64,000 nucleotides of DNA, taken from NCBI RefSeq assembly GCF_002355435.1, contig NZ_AP017313.1, positions 3,224,001 through 3,288,000 of the forward strand, written 5' to 3'. This document shows positions 17,327 through 27,144 of the stretch, piece by piece. The position numbers were made by a program, and so were the translations under genes. Numbering within the stretch: the first letter of the stretch is position 1; every line of letters begins with the position of its first letter. The notes beneath the pieces are model-generated. The model ran no database searches. It was given only the letters and a program-made list of their open reading frames with translations, and had not been told where the DNA came from. The stretch is from Mucilaginibacter gotjawali. Lineage in GTDB: Bacteria > Bacteroidota > Bacteroidia > Sphingobacteriales > Sphingobacteriaceae.

Positions 17327-18382
17327 ATGAATACAGAAATATTTAAATACAATAAGTCATTCAAACTGGAGTCGGGCAAGCAATTGCCTGAACTCCAGAT
17401 TGGATTTAATACCTACGGAACTTTAAATAAAAACCGCGACAACGTTGTTTGGGTTTGCCATGCACTTACCGCAAACTCGGATGTTTTTGACTGGTGGAAA
17501 GGGCTTTTTGGTGAACACGACCATTTTAACCCCGCTGAATATTTTATTGTTTGTGCCAACATCATCGGCTCTGCTTATGGCAGTACTAATCCGCTGAGCA
17601 TCAACCCGGTTACAGGTCACCCGTTTTATCTGGCATTTCCTCAATTTACAGTTAGGGATATGGTGAAAGCCCATCAGCTGTTAGCTGATCATTTGCAGAT
17701 CGATCATATCGAAATACTTTTAGGCGGATCATTAGGAGGACAACAGGCCGCTGAATGGGCCATCAGTGAACCTGATCGCATTAAAAACCTGATCCTTATA
17801 GCCACAAACGCTAAACATTCAGCCTGGGGCATCGCCTTTAATGAGTCGCAGCGCCTTGCCATCAGCGCTGACCGTACATTTTATTCCAATACACCGGATG
17901 GCGGCAAAAAGGGATTGAAAGCGGCGCGGAGCATTGCACTGCTATCCTATCGCAATTATAAAACATACGGTATTACCCAGCAGGAAGAAAAAGACAGCCT
18001 TGTTGATGGTTATAAAGCATCCTCGTACCAGAATTACCAGGGCGAAAAATTGGTAAACAGGTTCAATGCATACAGCTACTGGTACCTGTCCAAAAGTATG
18101 GATTCGCACAACGTAGGCCGTGGCCGGCGTGGGGTTGAAAAGGCGTTGAGCCTGATCAAAGCACGCACACTGGTTATCGGCATTAAATCAGATGTACTAT
18201 TCCCTATTGAAGAACAACAATACCTGTTCAGGCATATCTCAAAATCAGCCTTTGCCGAATTGGATTCCTTTTACGGGCATGATGGATTTTTAATTGAAAC
18301 AGAAGCATTAACTAACATAATCACCTCCTTTTTTAAGACAGACGTAAAAGGGAAAATAATTGAATTGCAACGTACCGCGTAA
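17327..18382 (+). CDS. metX: Homoserine O-acetyltransferase
   Basis: A 351-residue alpha/beta-hydrolase that acetylates homoserine with acetyl-CoA. The nucleophile is Ser135 in LGGSLGGQQAAEW, the acid is Asp in GIKSDVLFP, and the His is in FYGHDGFLIE. The start-region signature NVVWVCHALTANSDVFDWW and the SAYGSTNPLS loop place it with MetX. The last base of its stop codon is the first of the hom ATG (TAATG), so translation is probably coupled. Acetyl versus succinyl preference cannot be decided with certainty, but metY beside it fits acetyl. Confidence 0.93.
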   Translation: MNTEIFKYNKSFKLESGKQLPELQIGFNTYGTLNKNRDNVVWVCHALTANSDVFDWWKGLFGEHDHFNPAEYFIVCANIIGSAYGSTNPLSINPVTGHPFYLAFPQFTVRDMVKAHQLLADHLQIDHIEILLGGSLGGQQAAEWAISEPDRIKNLILIATNAKHSAWGIAFNESQRLAISADRTFYSNTPDGGKKGLKAARSIALLSYRNYKTYGITQQEEKDSLVDGYKASSYQNYQGEKLVNRFNAYSYWYLSKSMDSHNVGRGRRGVEKALSLIKARTLVIGIKSDVLFPIEEQQYLFRHISKSAFAELDSFYGHDGFLIETEALTNIITSFFKTDVKGKIIELQRTA

Positions 18383-19617
18383 TGAGTAAAAAATTAAATA
18401 TAGGGCTATTTGGCTTTGGCGTAGTTGGCCAGGGCTTGTATGACATTATTAAAACCAAAAATCTAAACCTGGAGATCAAAAAAATCGCCATAAAAGATCC
18501 GCATAAGGAACGCTCTCTTCCCTCCCATTTATTTACAACCGAAAGGGACGAGTTGTTAAACCACCCTGAGATCAACACCATTGTTGAATTGATTAATGAT
18601 ACCGAAGCTGCATTTGAAATTGTATCGAGGGCATTGAGTTCGGGTAAAAATGTAGTATCGGCCAGCAAAAAAATGATCGCCCTGCATTTGGATGAATTGA
18701 TCGCATTGCAGCACAAATACGGCACTTCGCTATTATACGAAGGTGCGGTTTGCGGCAGTATCCCCATCATCCGCAACCTGGAAGAATATTATGACAATGA
18801 ATTACTGCATTCCATCAGCGGGATATTCAACGGATCATCCAACTATATCCTTTCAAAAGGCTTTCTTGAAAACCTGGATTATGATTCAGCGCTAAAACAG
18901 GCCCAGGATCTTGGATTTGCTGAAACCGACCCAACGAGCGATGTTGGCGGATATGATGCCAAATACAAACTGGTGATTGCGGCTGCCCATGCCTATGGTG
19001 TAATTGTACAACCCGACGACGTATTTAATTTAGGCATCCAAAACCTGAGCGCTTACGACCTGCAATATGCGCGCGAAAAAAACCTTAAAATAAAGCTGGT
19101 ACCAGTAGCTAAAGAATTGGATGACCGGCATGTAGCCTTGTTTGTATTACCAAAATTTGTAAACGATAAGGAGTTTTTATACAATGTGGAATACGAATAT
19201 AACGGCGTAATTGTACAGGCTGCTTTTGCCGATCAGCAATTCTTTTTTGGTAAGGGCGCGGGCGGCCACCCAACCGGCTCCGCGGTATTGTCAGATATAG
19301 CAGCTTTACGGTACGATTACCAGTATGAATACAAAAAAGCGAAGGAACGTAAAGACTTGAATTTCACCAATAATATAGAACTGAACATTTACCTGCGCTA
19401 TGAAGATGAGAAATTGGTTGAATTGCTAAATTTTTCCCATATCCACGAACGCTATTATTCAGGCACTTATAAATATGTGATCGGTAAGATCAACCTGCAA
19501 AGCCTGATCGATAACCAGCAGGTGATAGCTGAAAACAAAGCCTTCGTCGCTTTTGCTGATCAGCTTGCAGGGGTTAACCTGGCTGCAGAAGTAAAGCAAA
19601 CTGCTGAAGTACTCTGA
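18382..19617 (+). CDS. hom: Homoserine dehydrogenase
   Basis: A 411-residue NAD(P)-dependent enzyme that reduces aspartate semialdehyde to homoserine. The Rossmann motif GLFGFGVVGQGL is at residues 7-18; the catalytic block contains GSIPIIRNLEEYY, SISGIFNGSSNYIL, and AETDPTSDVGGYDAKYKL. The C-terminal 90 residues (INIYLRYEDEKLVELLN and on) may be a divergent ACT-like regulatory part; I cannot confirm threonine control. It overlaps metX by one base and is the last gene of the methionine operon, followed by a terminator. Confidence 0.93.
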   Translation: MSKKLNIGLFGFGVVGQGLYDIIKTKNLNLEIKKIAIKDPHKERSLPSHLFTTERDELLNHPEINTIVELINDTEAAFEIVSRALSSGKNVVSASKKMIALHLDELIALQHKYGTSLLYEGAVCGSIPIIRNLEEYYDNELLHSISGIFNGSSNYILSKGFLENLDYDSALKQAQDLGFAETDPTSDVGGYDAKYKLVIAAAHAYGVIVQPDDVFNLGIQNLSAYDLQYAREKNLKIKLVPVAKELDDRHVALFVLPKFVNDKEFLYNVEYEYNGVIVQAAFADQQFFFGKGAGGHPTGSAVLSDIAALRYDYQYEYKKAKERKDLNFTNNIELNIYLRYEDEKLVELLNFSHIHERYYSGTYKYVIGKINLQSLIDNQQVIAENKAFVAFADQLAGVNLAAEVKQTAEVL

Positions 19618-19641
19618 TATTTTTGTGTTTATTTAGTTTTT

Positions 19642-19672
19642 AAAAAAGGCTCCTTATGGGGCCTTTTTTTAT
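19642..19672 (+). terminator. Terminator of the metY-metX-hom operon
   Basis: AAAAAAGGCTCC (19642-19653) pairs with 19658-19669 across the loop TTAT, with one G-T pair, and the stem ends in a T-run. It closes the methionine operon. Confidence 0.85.
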
Positions 19673-19783
19673 ATATGGCCATACAAGCATCCTATTGAAA
19701 GGTAGGTTTATAAGCAAATATTATTTGTTTATAAATTGATAAAAGTATTACCTTAAAGCAATTTATTGCGATCCCCTGATTTT

Positions 19784-21766
19784 ATGAGAAGAAACCTATT
19801 GCTAGTATTGTTATTTACAATGGTATGGAGCGTTGCCTCCGCGCAAAAAAACAATGTTGACAGTTTAACAAAAGCCTATCGAAAAAACAGGCAGGATACC
19901 ACGCTGGTACAACTCCTTAATAACAAAGCCTCCTACGTTTTCCTTACAACCAATTCTGATTCGGGGATGAACTGTCTGACAAAAGGACTGGCGCTCTCCC
20001 GAAAAATTCATTATAAGGATGGAGAAGTTCGCTCACAATTGGGTATCGCAACAATCCTGAGCAGAAGAGGCGACCTGCCACAATCGTTTAAGATCATTTT
20101 TGATCTGCTACCCCAGGCCATTGCCATCAATGATCAGCGGGCCGTAGCCCAGTGTTACAACAATCTTGGCCAGGACTATGGCATACTAAAGGATTACAAA
20201 AAGGCCCTGGCTTACCAATTTATGTTTAAAGCCGCTGCAGAAAAAGCATATTTAACTGATCTGATGCAGGTGGCGTACAACAATATTGCCAGGCAATACC
20301 TTGATCAGCGGATGGCGGACTCAGCAGAATATTATACAAAAAAGGGTTACAATATAGATAAGCATAGCGCTAATGATGGCTACCTGATCCGCAATTTTGG
20401 GGCTGTGCAGATGCTGAGAAAAAACTATGTAAAGGCAATTGCCTTTTTCAGAAAAAGTGTATTGGGCATCCCCAAAATGGACGATCACTACTTATTGAGC
20501 GAGGACTACCGAAGGATGGCAGAGGCGTACGAGCAATTGTTGCGCCGCGACTCATGCATCTACTTTGCTAAAAAGGCTGTGGACGAAGCCAACCTGAATA
20601 AAAACCCCGACCTGGTAATGAAGGCAAGCATGCTATTGAAGGATCAGTACCGATTAGTTAACGACTATAAAAATGCATTTGATTACCAGCAGATCATGCT
20701 GAAAGCACAGGACAGTTTATTCAGTCAGCGAAAAACGCTGCAGATACAAACCCTGACGCTAAACCAGGAGCAGCAAAAGCGCGATGCCGAAGCGGCCCAA
20801 CAAGCCTACCAAAACAAAGTACAGCGATATACCCTATTAGGTATTATAACTGTTTTTGTGTTGATCGCCGGCATACTTTTATTTGCCAATGGCCAGCGTA
20901 AAAAGGCAAATAAAGCGCTTGAGCAGCGTAACGGGCAAATTGAAGCGCAACACAAGGCCCTCGAAAAAACAGTGTCTGATCTGAAAAACACCCAAACCCA
21001 ATTAATCCAGTCCGAGAAAATGGCATCACTTGGCGAACTTACCGCAGGTATCGCCCACGAGATCCAAAACCCGCTCAATTTTGTCAATAATTTTTCAGAA
21101 GTAAATACCGAACTTATTGATGAAATGGAGCAGGAAATTTCCAAAGGCGATATGGAGGAAGTAAAGGCCATCGCGCAAAACATCAAAGAAAACCAGCAAA
21201 AGATCAGCCAGCATGGCAAACGGGCTGATTTTATTGTGAAAGGCATGCTGCAGCATTCACGCAACCATAGCGGCGAAAGGCAGTTTACCAATATCAATAT
21301 TTTGGCTGATGAGTTTTTAAAACTTTCCTACCACGGTTTGCGAGCCAAAGACAAAAGCTTTAACGCCGAAATGACGACACATTTTGACGAAAATATACCC
21401 GTTATCAGTATTGTGCAGCAAGACATTGGCCGCGTTTTGCTCAACCTGTTTAACAATGCTTTTTATGCGGTTAACCAGAAATCGAAAACCGCCGGAACAG
21501 GTTACAAGCCGGAAGTAACTGTTTCTACAACCGTTGAAAACAGCCGGGTGGTTATCAAAGTAAAGGATAACGGTATCGGCATACCAGAAGCGATAAAAGA
21601 GAAGATCATGCAGCCATTTTTCACCACAAAGCCTACCGGTGAAGGTACGGGGTTGGGCCTTTCATTAACATATGATATGGTGGTGAAAGGACACGGCGGT
21701 TTAATAACCGTTGAAAGTAATGAAAACATATTTACAGAGATTACGGTTTCGATACCTTTAATATGA
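19784..21766 (+). CDS. TPR-containing sensor histidine kinase
   Basis: A 660-residue protein: signal peptide (to about 20, SVASA-Q), TPR repeats in the periplasm (about 60-330), one membrane helix (about 350-370), a coiled coil, then the kinase. The phosphorylated His is His425 in [21 protein letters not shown]; the ATPase part has [37 protein letters not shown]. The ATG at 19784 is used because the signal peptide begins there; an upstream TTG at 19766 adds six residues. It overlaps the next kinase by 4 nt, and no response regulator is in view. Confidence 0.88.
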   Translation: MRRNLLLVLLFTMVWSVASAQKNNVDSLTKAYRKNRQDTTLVQLLNNKASYVFLTTNSDSGMNCLTKGLALSRKIHYKDGEVRSQLGIATILSRRGDLPQSFKIIFDLLPQAIAINDQRAVAQCYNNLGQDYGILKDYKKALAYQFMFKAAAEKAYLTDLMQVAYNNIARQYLDQRMADSAEYYTKKGYNIDKHSANDGYLIRNFGAVQMLRKNYVKAIAFFRKSVLGIPKMDDHYLLSEDYRRMAEAYEQLLRRDSCIYFAKKAVDEANLNKNPDLVMKASMLLKDQYRLVNDYKNAFDYQQIMLKAQDSLFSQRKTLQIQTLTLNQEQQKRDAEAAQQAYQNKVQRYTLLGIITVFVLIAGILLFANGQRKKANKALEQRNGQIEAQHKALEKTVSDLKNTQTQLIQSEKMASLGELTAGIAHEIQNPLNFVNNFSEVNTELIDEMEQEISKGDMEEVKAIAQNIKENQQKISQHGKRADFIVKGMLQHSRNHSGERQFTNINILADEFLKLSYHGLRAKDKSFNAEMTTHFDENIPVISIVQQDIGRVLLNLFNNAFYAVNQKSKTAGTGYKPEVTVSTTVENSRVVIKVKDNGIGIPEAIKEKIMQPFFTTKPTGEGTGLGLSLTYDMVVKGHGGLITVESNENIFTEITVSIPLI

Positions 21767-23892
21767 AATTATATAAAATTTGGCTATTGTCTGCCGTTTT
21801 ACTTTTGGCAAACGGAAATCTTTCGTTTGCGCAAACTGCGGGGAAACATATATTTCAGCTCAGTAAGCTTTCAGCGGTTGATACAGTGCTGAATGGTTGG
21901 CTGTTTAAAACGGGCGATAAACCGCAATATGCCCTACCCGCATATAACGACGACGAGTGGACACAATTTGACCCGGGTGCCGAACTTTACACTTTTAAGT
22001 ACCCCGGGCAAACTTGCTGGCTAAGGCTCCATCTTAATATAGATACTGCCCTGCAAACAAATGAGTTTGCACTGATGGCCAATCAAAATGTAGCATCGCA
22101 GGTATATGTGGACGGAAAGTTGTTTAAAAGCTATGGTACTGTTTCTGCCTCCCCGGTAGCCTATAATCCACTTAATTATCCTGAAAACATTCAACTATCG
22201 GCAGGGCCGCATGTAATTGCCGTTAAGTTTATCCTGCCCGGGGAATACATGCACCTGCACACGACTGTTTATAGCAGCAATATTTTAATTTTCAGTATTA
22301 ATAAATACACTAATGCGATAAAAAACTACCAGGAGGAAGAAGTTCAAATAGACCGCGTTAACGGCGAAAACCTGTGGCTGATGGGGATTTTCTTTATCCT
22401 TACCATTACGCATATCATTTTATACCTTTACCACCGCAGTCAGAAAGCGCATCTTTATTACAGCGGTATAACTTTCGTTTTACTGTGCGATACATGGCTC
22501 AACGTCACGCTGCAAACGCAGCATTCACTGGTTGCCGCATACTGGCTAAATAACCTGGGCAACTTAACCTTCGCAGGTTTTATTTTTCTGCCGCTAACTA
22601 TCTATGCCATTTTCGGTTACCGCAATCGCGTCGTCCTTAAACTTATCCTGGCTATCTCATGCATTTGCCTGCTTACAATGTTTTTTAACAATGAATATGA
22701 AGCCATCTTGTTTTTTTACTTTATACCCATATGCAATGCAATAGAGTGTATCCGGGTGGCCATATTGGCAAGGAAAAATAAGCAGCGCGGCGCCATATTC
22801 ATTATTACAGGCAGTTCATTGTTCCTTGTACTGCTTGGTTTGCAAAACAGTGTTCCCGGTTTTGCGGGGGAGGTGCTATTTGTCCTTACCTTACTCAGCC
22901 TGCCCATTGGGATGACTATCTTTTTGGCTATACAAACTGCCATGACTTACAGCGCACTGGAAATTAACCTGGCCGAGGTGCAGGCGCTTTCCGACAAAAA
23001 CCTGCAATACCAACTGGAAAAACAGCAACTATTAGCCGATCAGAATGAAACGCTGGAACGACAGGTCGCAGAGCGCACTGCCGAACTAAGCACCACATTA
23101 GATAACCTGAAAGCCACGCAGCAACAACTCATCCAGGCAGAAAAAATGGCGTCCCTGGGCGAACTTACAGCAGGTATCGCCCACGAGATACAGAACCCGC
23201 TCAACTTCGTCAACAACTTCTCGGAAGTAAGTATTGAACTGCTGGACGAACTGAAACAGGAAGCTGAAACCGGCAACAAGGAAGAGGTAATTGCAATTGC
23301 AGGTGACCTTACCCAAAATCTCGAAAAAATAAACCATCATGGCCGGCGTGCCGATGCCATTGTAAAAGGCATGCTGCAGCACAGCCAGTCGGGTAGCGGA
23401 ACGAAAGAACCGACTAATATCAATACGCTTTCAAACGAGTATTTACGCCTCTCGTACCATGGTTTGCGTTCAAAAGATAAGTCATTCAATGCGGAAACAA
23501 TAACGCATTTTGATGAAGAACTCCCTCTAATAAAAGTGGTACCCCAGGATATCGGGCGTGTACTGCTCAATATTTTCAACAACGCCTTCTATGCCGTTAA
23601 CAAAAAGCAAAAAACCGCTGGTGAAGGCTATAAAGCTGAAGTTTCGGTAACTACCTGCCTCGAAAACGGGCAGTTAAACATCTGGGTAAAAGATAATGGA
23701 GTGGGCATTCCCGCAGGCATTAAAGGGAAAATTATGCAGCCATTTTTCACAACCAAACCAACGGGTGAGGGCACCGGCCTGGGTTTATCCTTAACTTATG
23801 ATATTGTGGTTAATGGGCATGGTGGAAGTATAACCGTTAATAGTGTTGAAGGCGAAGGATCGGAGTTTATTATTCAATTGCCGATAGTTTAA
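21763..23892 (+). CDS. 7TM-type sensor histidine kinase
   Basis: A 709-residue kinase. Signal peptide (to about 24); a beta-rich, jelly-roll-like periplasmic domain (about 35-185) with [19 protein letters not shown] and [13 protein letters not shown]; seven membrane helices (about 200-395); a coiled coil (about 400-460); then the kinase with His474 in [21 protein letters not shown] and the same ATPase motifs as its neighbour. Its kinase half is highly similar to that of the upstream gene, so one arose from the other by duplication while the sensing half was exchanged. Start ATGA overlaps the previous stop. Confidence 0.88.
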   Translation: MKLYKIWLLSAVLLLANGNLSFAQTAGKHIFQLSKLSAVDTVLNGWLFKTGDKPQYALPAYNDDEWTQFDPGAELYTFKYPGQTCWLRLHLNIDTALQTNEFALMANQNVASQVYVDGKLFKSYGTVSASPVAYNPLNYPENIQLSAGPHVIAVKFILPGEYMHLHTTVYSSNILIFSINKYTNAIKNYQEEEVQIDRVNGENLWLMGIFFILTITHIILYLYHRSQKAHLYYSGITFVLLCDTWLNVTLQTQHSLVAAYWLNNLGNLTFAGFIFLPLTIYAIFGYRNRVVLKLILAISCICLLTMFFNNEYEAILFFYFIPICNAIECIRVAILARKNKQRGAIFIITGSSLFLVLLGLQNSVPGFAGEVLFVLTLLSLPIGMTIFLAIQTAMTYSALEINLAEVQALSDKNLQYQLEKQQLLADQNETLERQVAERTAELSTTLDNLKATQQQLIQAEKMASLGELTAGIAHEIQNPLNFVNNFSEVSIELLDELKQEAETGNKEEVIAIAGDLTQNLEKINHHGRRADAIVKGMLQHSQSGSGTKEPTNINTLSNEYLRLSYHGLRSKDKSFNAETITHFDEELPLIKVVPQDIGRVLLNIFNNAFYAVNKKQKTAGEGYKAEVSVTTCLENGQLNIWVKDNGVGIPAGIKGKIMQPFFTTKPTGEGTGLGLSLTYDIVVNGHGGSITVNSVEGEGSEFIIQLPIV

Positions 23893-23913
23893 ACACCTTA
23901 TAAAGTGGTTTAC

Positions 23914-23921
23914 TATATTTG
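23914..23921 (+). promoter_or_regulatory. -7 promoter element (TATATTTG) of the glycosyltransferase gene
   Basis: An exact TAnnTTTG match, 26 nt before the ATG at 23948. Confidence 0.45.
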
Positions 23922-23947
23922 CAGGCAAACCCGGTTAATCATCACTG

Positions 23948-25126
23948 ATGTCGAAACTCGCCAAACTTGTTTATAACAGACCTTTTGTATTAACCCTTTA
24001 TTTTGGACTGAGTTTATTCGCTGTAGTAAAAAGCGTTATTGTCCACCATATACATAACAATTATTTTGTTTATAAATACGGCTTTATCAATACCATACAC
24101 CTGCATACAGTGTTTGGCCCCCAGCCGGAGCATTATAACGACCTTTATCATTACGGCCCTGTATTCGCCCTTTTGATGGCACCCTTTGCCCTGTTGCCCG
24201 ATAGTTTTGGGGTAATACTTTGGGTAATGTTTAATGCATGGGCCTTGTACATTGCTATCAAATTACTCCCCTTAAAAAACCGGTATTACCTGCCTGTTTT
24301 GCTTATTTGCGCACATGAATTAATGACCTCTACGGCCAACGTCGAGATTAACCCATTAATCGGGGCTTTAATCATTCTGAGTTTTGTATTTATACGGGAT
24401 AAAAAGGATTTTTGGGCAGCACTGATGATCTGCCTCGGCATATTCATCAAACTTTACGGCATAGTTGGGCTGGCTTTCTTCTTCTTTTCGGACAACAAAC
24501 TCAAATTTATATTGAGCATGATATTTTGGTCGGTTGTTTTGTTTTTATTACCCATGCTGATATCATCGCCTGCTTATATTATTAAAACTTACCATGACTG
24601 GTACGGCGACCTGGTTAAAAAGAATTTAAGCAATATCGGGCCAAGCCTGCAGGATATTTCGGCGATGGGGCTTATCCGTAATATCTTTAACTACCGGCAA
24701 CTCTCAAACATTACTGTTATCGTGCCCGGCATTATCCTTTTTGGTGCCTGGTATGCCCGGATAAAATATTACAGGGTTATTCCCTACCAGTTGTTGTTAC
24801 TGGCTTCTACACTTATTTTTGTGATCATCTTTAGCAGTTCGTCCGAATCGCCCACCTATATCATTGCCTTTGCAGGTGTTGCCATATGGTTTATGAACCT
24901 TGACCGGCCGGTTAACCGGCTTGAGCTGTTTTTATTTATTTTCGCGCTGTTATTAACAAGCCTTTCGCCGTCAGACCTGTTTCCCCGTTACATCCGGGTA
25001 AATTATGTGACCCCCTATAAACTCAAGGCGCTGCCATGCGTATTGATCTGGCTCAAGATCATTTACGAAACCATTTTCCGTAAATTCGATACGAAAACTG
25101 AAGGTAAACAAGCACCAGCGCTTTAA
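23948..25126 (+). CDS. Polytopic membrane glycosyltransferase, GT87-like (DUF2029)
   Basis: A 392-residue membrane protein with nine or ten hydrophobic helices. Between the first two is a large loop with YNDLYHYGPVFALLMAPFALLPD; the block H-Y-GP-F is typical of GT-C folds such as the DUF2029/GT87 mannosyltransferase group, which use lipid-linked sugars in the periplasm. The conserved Asp pair of the first loop (DLYHYGP) is plausibly catalytic. The start codon and the single gene context give no clue to the acceptor, which is probably a cell-surface glycan or lipid. Confidence 0.72.
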   Translation: MSKLAKLVYNRPFVLTLYFGLSLFAVVKSVIVHHIHNNYFVYKYGFINTIHLHTVFGPQPEHYNDLYHYGPVFALLMAPFALLPDSFGVILWVMFNAWALYIAIKLLPLKNRYYLPVLLICAHELMTSTANVEINPLIGALIILSFVFIRDKKDFWAALMICLGIFIKLYGIVGLAFFFFSDNKLKFILSMIFWSVVLFLLPMLISSPAYIIKTYHDWYGDLVKKNLSNIGPSLQDISAMGLIRNIFNYRQLSNITVIVPGIILFGAWYARIKYYRVIPYQLLLLASTLIFVIIFSSSSESPTYIIAFAGVAIWFMNLDRPVNRLELFLFIFALLLTSLSPSDLFPRYIRVNYVTPYKLKALPCVLIWLKIIYETIFRKFDTKTEGKQAPAL

Positions 25127-25229
25127 AATACTTTTGCTGTAAAAACGCTTAAATAACCGATACCACGATAGCCGAATTATAACACTAAAGGATAGGCGTG
25201 ATGTTTTAATAAGGATTTCCATTTATTAT

Positions 25230-25317
25230 CTGTTTATTTCAGGCAAATAAACAGCGTAAAGGCCACGTCAAACCATAGCCTGTGCGTATTTGAACAGGTT
25301 GCTACAAAACGACGTGG
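25230..25317. ncRNA. Structured convergent spacer, possible small RNA
   Basis: Hairpin 1 is a perfect 10-bp stem, CTGTTTATTT (25230-25239) with 25245-25254 around loop CAGGC. Hairpin 2 closes CCACGTC (25263-25269) with GACGTGG (25311-25317) and contains CCTGT/ACAGG. It lies between the glycosyltransferase and E2 genes, just before the E2 terminator. Two stacked stems this regular suggest a structured RNA or an attenuation signal, but no known family matches. Confidence 0.3.
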
Positions 25318-25335
25318 ACGGGTAAAAACAAAAAA

Positions 25336-25360
25336 GCTATTTATGTTAGTCATAAATAGC
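25336..25360 (-). terminator. Terminator of the E2 gene
   Basis: GCTATTTATG (25336-25345) pairs perfectly with 25351-25360 around loop TTAGT. Read on the minus strand it ends in a run of six T (25330-25335 region), so it stops transcription of odhB. Confidence 0.85.
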
Positions 25361-25394
25361 CTTCTGTATTGCAGTAAATCAGCTGATAAGATAA

Positions 25395-27107
25395 TTAAAT
25401 CTCTCTTCCCGGATCCCAGTTTTCAAGGTAATCAGCCACCCTCCTAACGAAGGATCCGCCAAGGGCACCATCTACTACCCTATGGTCATAGGATAAAGAT
25501 AAAAACATCATGTGCCTGATGCCGATCATGTCGCCCTGCAGGGTTTCAATTACCGCCGGTTTCTTTTTTATCGCGCCGACAGCCAAAATAGCCACCTGTG
25601 GCTGGTTAATAATAGGCGTACCCATCACGTTGCCGAAGGACCCCACATTGGTTATGGTAAAAGTACCGCCCTGTACGTCATCGGGTTTCAATTTTCCGGT
25701 GCGCGCACGGTTGGCCAGGTCGTTAACAGACTTTGTAAGCCCGATCAGGTTTAATTCATCTGCCCTTTTTATAACCGGCACAATAAGGTTTCCACTTGGT
25801 AAAGCGGTGGCCATACTTATATTGATGTCTTTCTTTTTAATGATCTGGGTACCATTAACCTGAATATTGATCATCGGCATATCCTTTATCGCCCTTACTA
25901 CTGCTTCAATAAATATAGGTGTAAAGGTGATCTTCTCTCCTTCGCGTTTTTCAAATGCGTTTTTTATTTTCTCGCGCCATAAAACCAGGTTGGTAACATC
26001 GGCTTCCACAAATGAAGTTACATGGGGCGAAGTATGCTTGCTCATTACCATGTGATCGGCAATCAGCCGGCGCATCCTGTCCATCTCAATGATCTCGTCA
26101 TTGCCGGACATTGATACCGACGATTTAACCGCGCTTTCCGCAGCTTGCTGACTTACTGCTTCAGCTTTAGGTTGTTCAAAAATGTGTTCTGGTTTTGGCG
26201 CTTCAAAAACAGGCGCTGGTTTGGGGGCCTCAATAACCGGTTCAGGTTTCGGAGCCTCAAATACAGGCGCTACCGGAGGAGCTTCAAAAACCGGTTCTGT
26301 AACAGGAGCCTTTGTAACCGGCTCAGGTACCGTCGGCGCGGCAACCGGTTCCGGCCCATTTGTATCGGTTCCGGTTGGTGTTGCTTCAACGGGCGCACCA
26401 GTAGTTGGCGAAGTTATTGTATACCTGTTCCCGATATAATTTAACAGATCATCTTTTGTTAAACGTCCTTCTGCACCTGTACCCGGGATCTTATCGAGTT
26501 CGGCGTTGCTGATGCCTTCCTGGGCCGCTATATTCTTAACTAAAGGAGAATAAAACCTTAAACCATTTTTAAGGCCATCTTCCGGTTTCGGCCCGCCATT
26601 GCTATCAAGATTTTCGGTATACGGTACAGGCGGTGTCAATTCTTCCCGCTGTTCGGCAAATACAGGTTGCTTCAATTCTTCAGCAGGCTTTGCTTCAGGT
26701 TGCGGCGCCTGGTACACCGGCGGAGGTACTTCTGCCACCGGGGCAGCTTGCTGAACTTCAGCCACCGGGGCGGCAATTTGAACTTCAGGTACAGGAGGTG
26801 TTGCTTGTGTGGCTTCGATCACCGGGGCATTTACTGTTACCTTTTGTGTAACAATCTCCTCCGGGTCGGCGGTTTCAATGATCGCGATCACCGCGCCAAC
26901 CTGCACCACATCGTTATCTTTATAAAACCGTTCGAGCAATTTACCTGAAACTGGTGATGGTACTTCAGAATCAACTTTATCAGTAGCGATCTCCATTACT
27001 GTATCGTCTGCTTCCACATGATCCCCCGGATTTTTGGTCCATCTGATCACAGTTGCTTCCGCAACACTTTCCCCCATTTTAGGCAATAACAGTTTGTATT
27101 GGGCCAT
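25395..27107 (-). CDS. 2-oxoacid dehydrogenase E2 (dihydrolipoamide acyltransferase)
   Basis: A 570-residue E2 core subunit. A single lipoyl domain (1-80) carries the lipoylated lysine Lys44 in EIATDKVDSEV; a peripheral-subunit-binding domain (about 180-225) has FYSPLVKNIAAQEGISNAELDKIPGTGAEGRLTKDDLLNYI; the catalytic domain (about 340-570) ends with DHRVVDG, His542 being catalytic. The linker of 226-335 is unusually long and built of repeats of P-[EA]-PV-[FI]-EAPKP. Whether it serves 2-oxoglutarate, pyruvate or branched-chain substrates cannot be told, since E1 and E3 are absent. Confidence 0.9.
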   Translation of the reverse strand: MAQYKLLLPKMGESVAEATVIRWTKNPGDHVEADDTVMEIATDKVDSEVPSPVSGKLLERFYKDNDVVQVGAVIAIIETADPEEIVTQKVTVNAPVIEATQATPPVPEVQIAAPVAEVQQAAPVAEVPPPVYQAPQPEAKPAEELKQPVFAEQREELTPPVPYTENLDSNGGPKPEDGLKNGLRFYSPLVKNIAAQEGISNAELDKIPGTGAEGRLTKDDLLNYIGNRYTITSPTTGAPVEATPTGTDTNGPEPVAAPTVPEPVTKAPVTEPVFEAPPVAPVFEAPKPEPVIEAPKPAPVFEAPKPEHIFEQPKAEAVSQQAAESAVKSSVSMSGNDEIIEMDRMRRLIADHMVMSKHTSPHVTSFVEADVTNLVLWREKIKNAFEKREGEKITFTPIFIEAVVRAIKDMPMINIQVNGTQIIKKKDINISMATALPSGNLIVPVIKRADELNLIGLTKSVNDLANRARTGKLKPDDVQGGTFTITNVGSFGNVMGTPIINQPQVAILAVGAIKKKPAVIETLQGDMIGIRHMMFLSLSYDHRVVDGALGGSFVRRVADYLENWDPGREI

Positions 27108-27129
27108 AGACAGTAATTATCGTAGAGCC

Positions 27130-27137
27130 CAAAATTA
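27130..27137 (-). promoter_or_regulatory. -7 promoter element (TAATTTTG) of the E2 gene
   Basis: An exact TAnnTTTG match read on the minus strand, 22 nt upstream of the ATG. Confidence 0.45.
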
Positions 27138-27144
27138 GCTGTTT

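Noticed and set aside
20806..21297. 163-codon antisense ORF over the first sensor kinase
   Set aside because: Shadow frame; a similar one lies over the paralogous kinase core, as expected from shared sequence.
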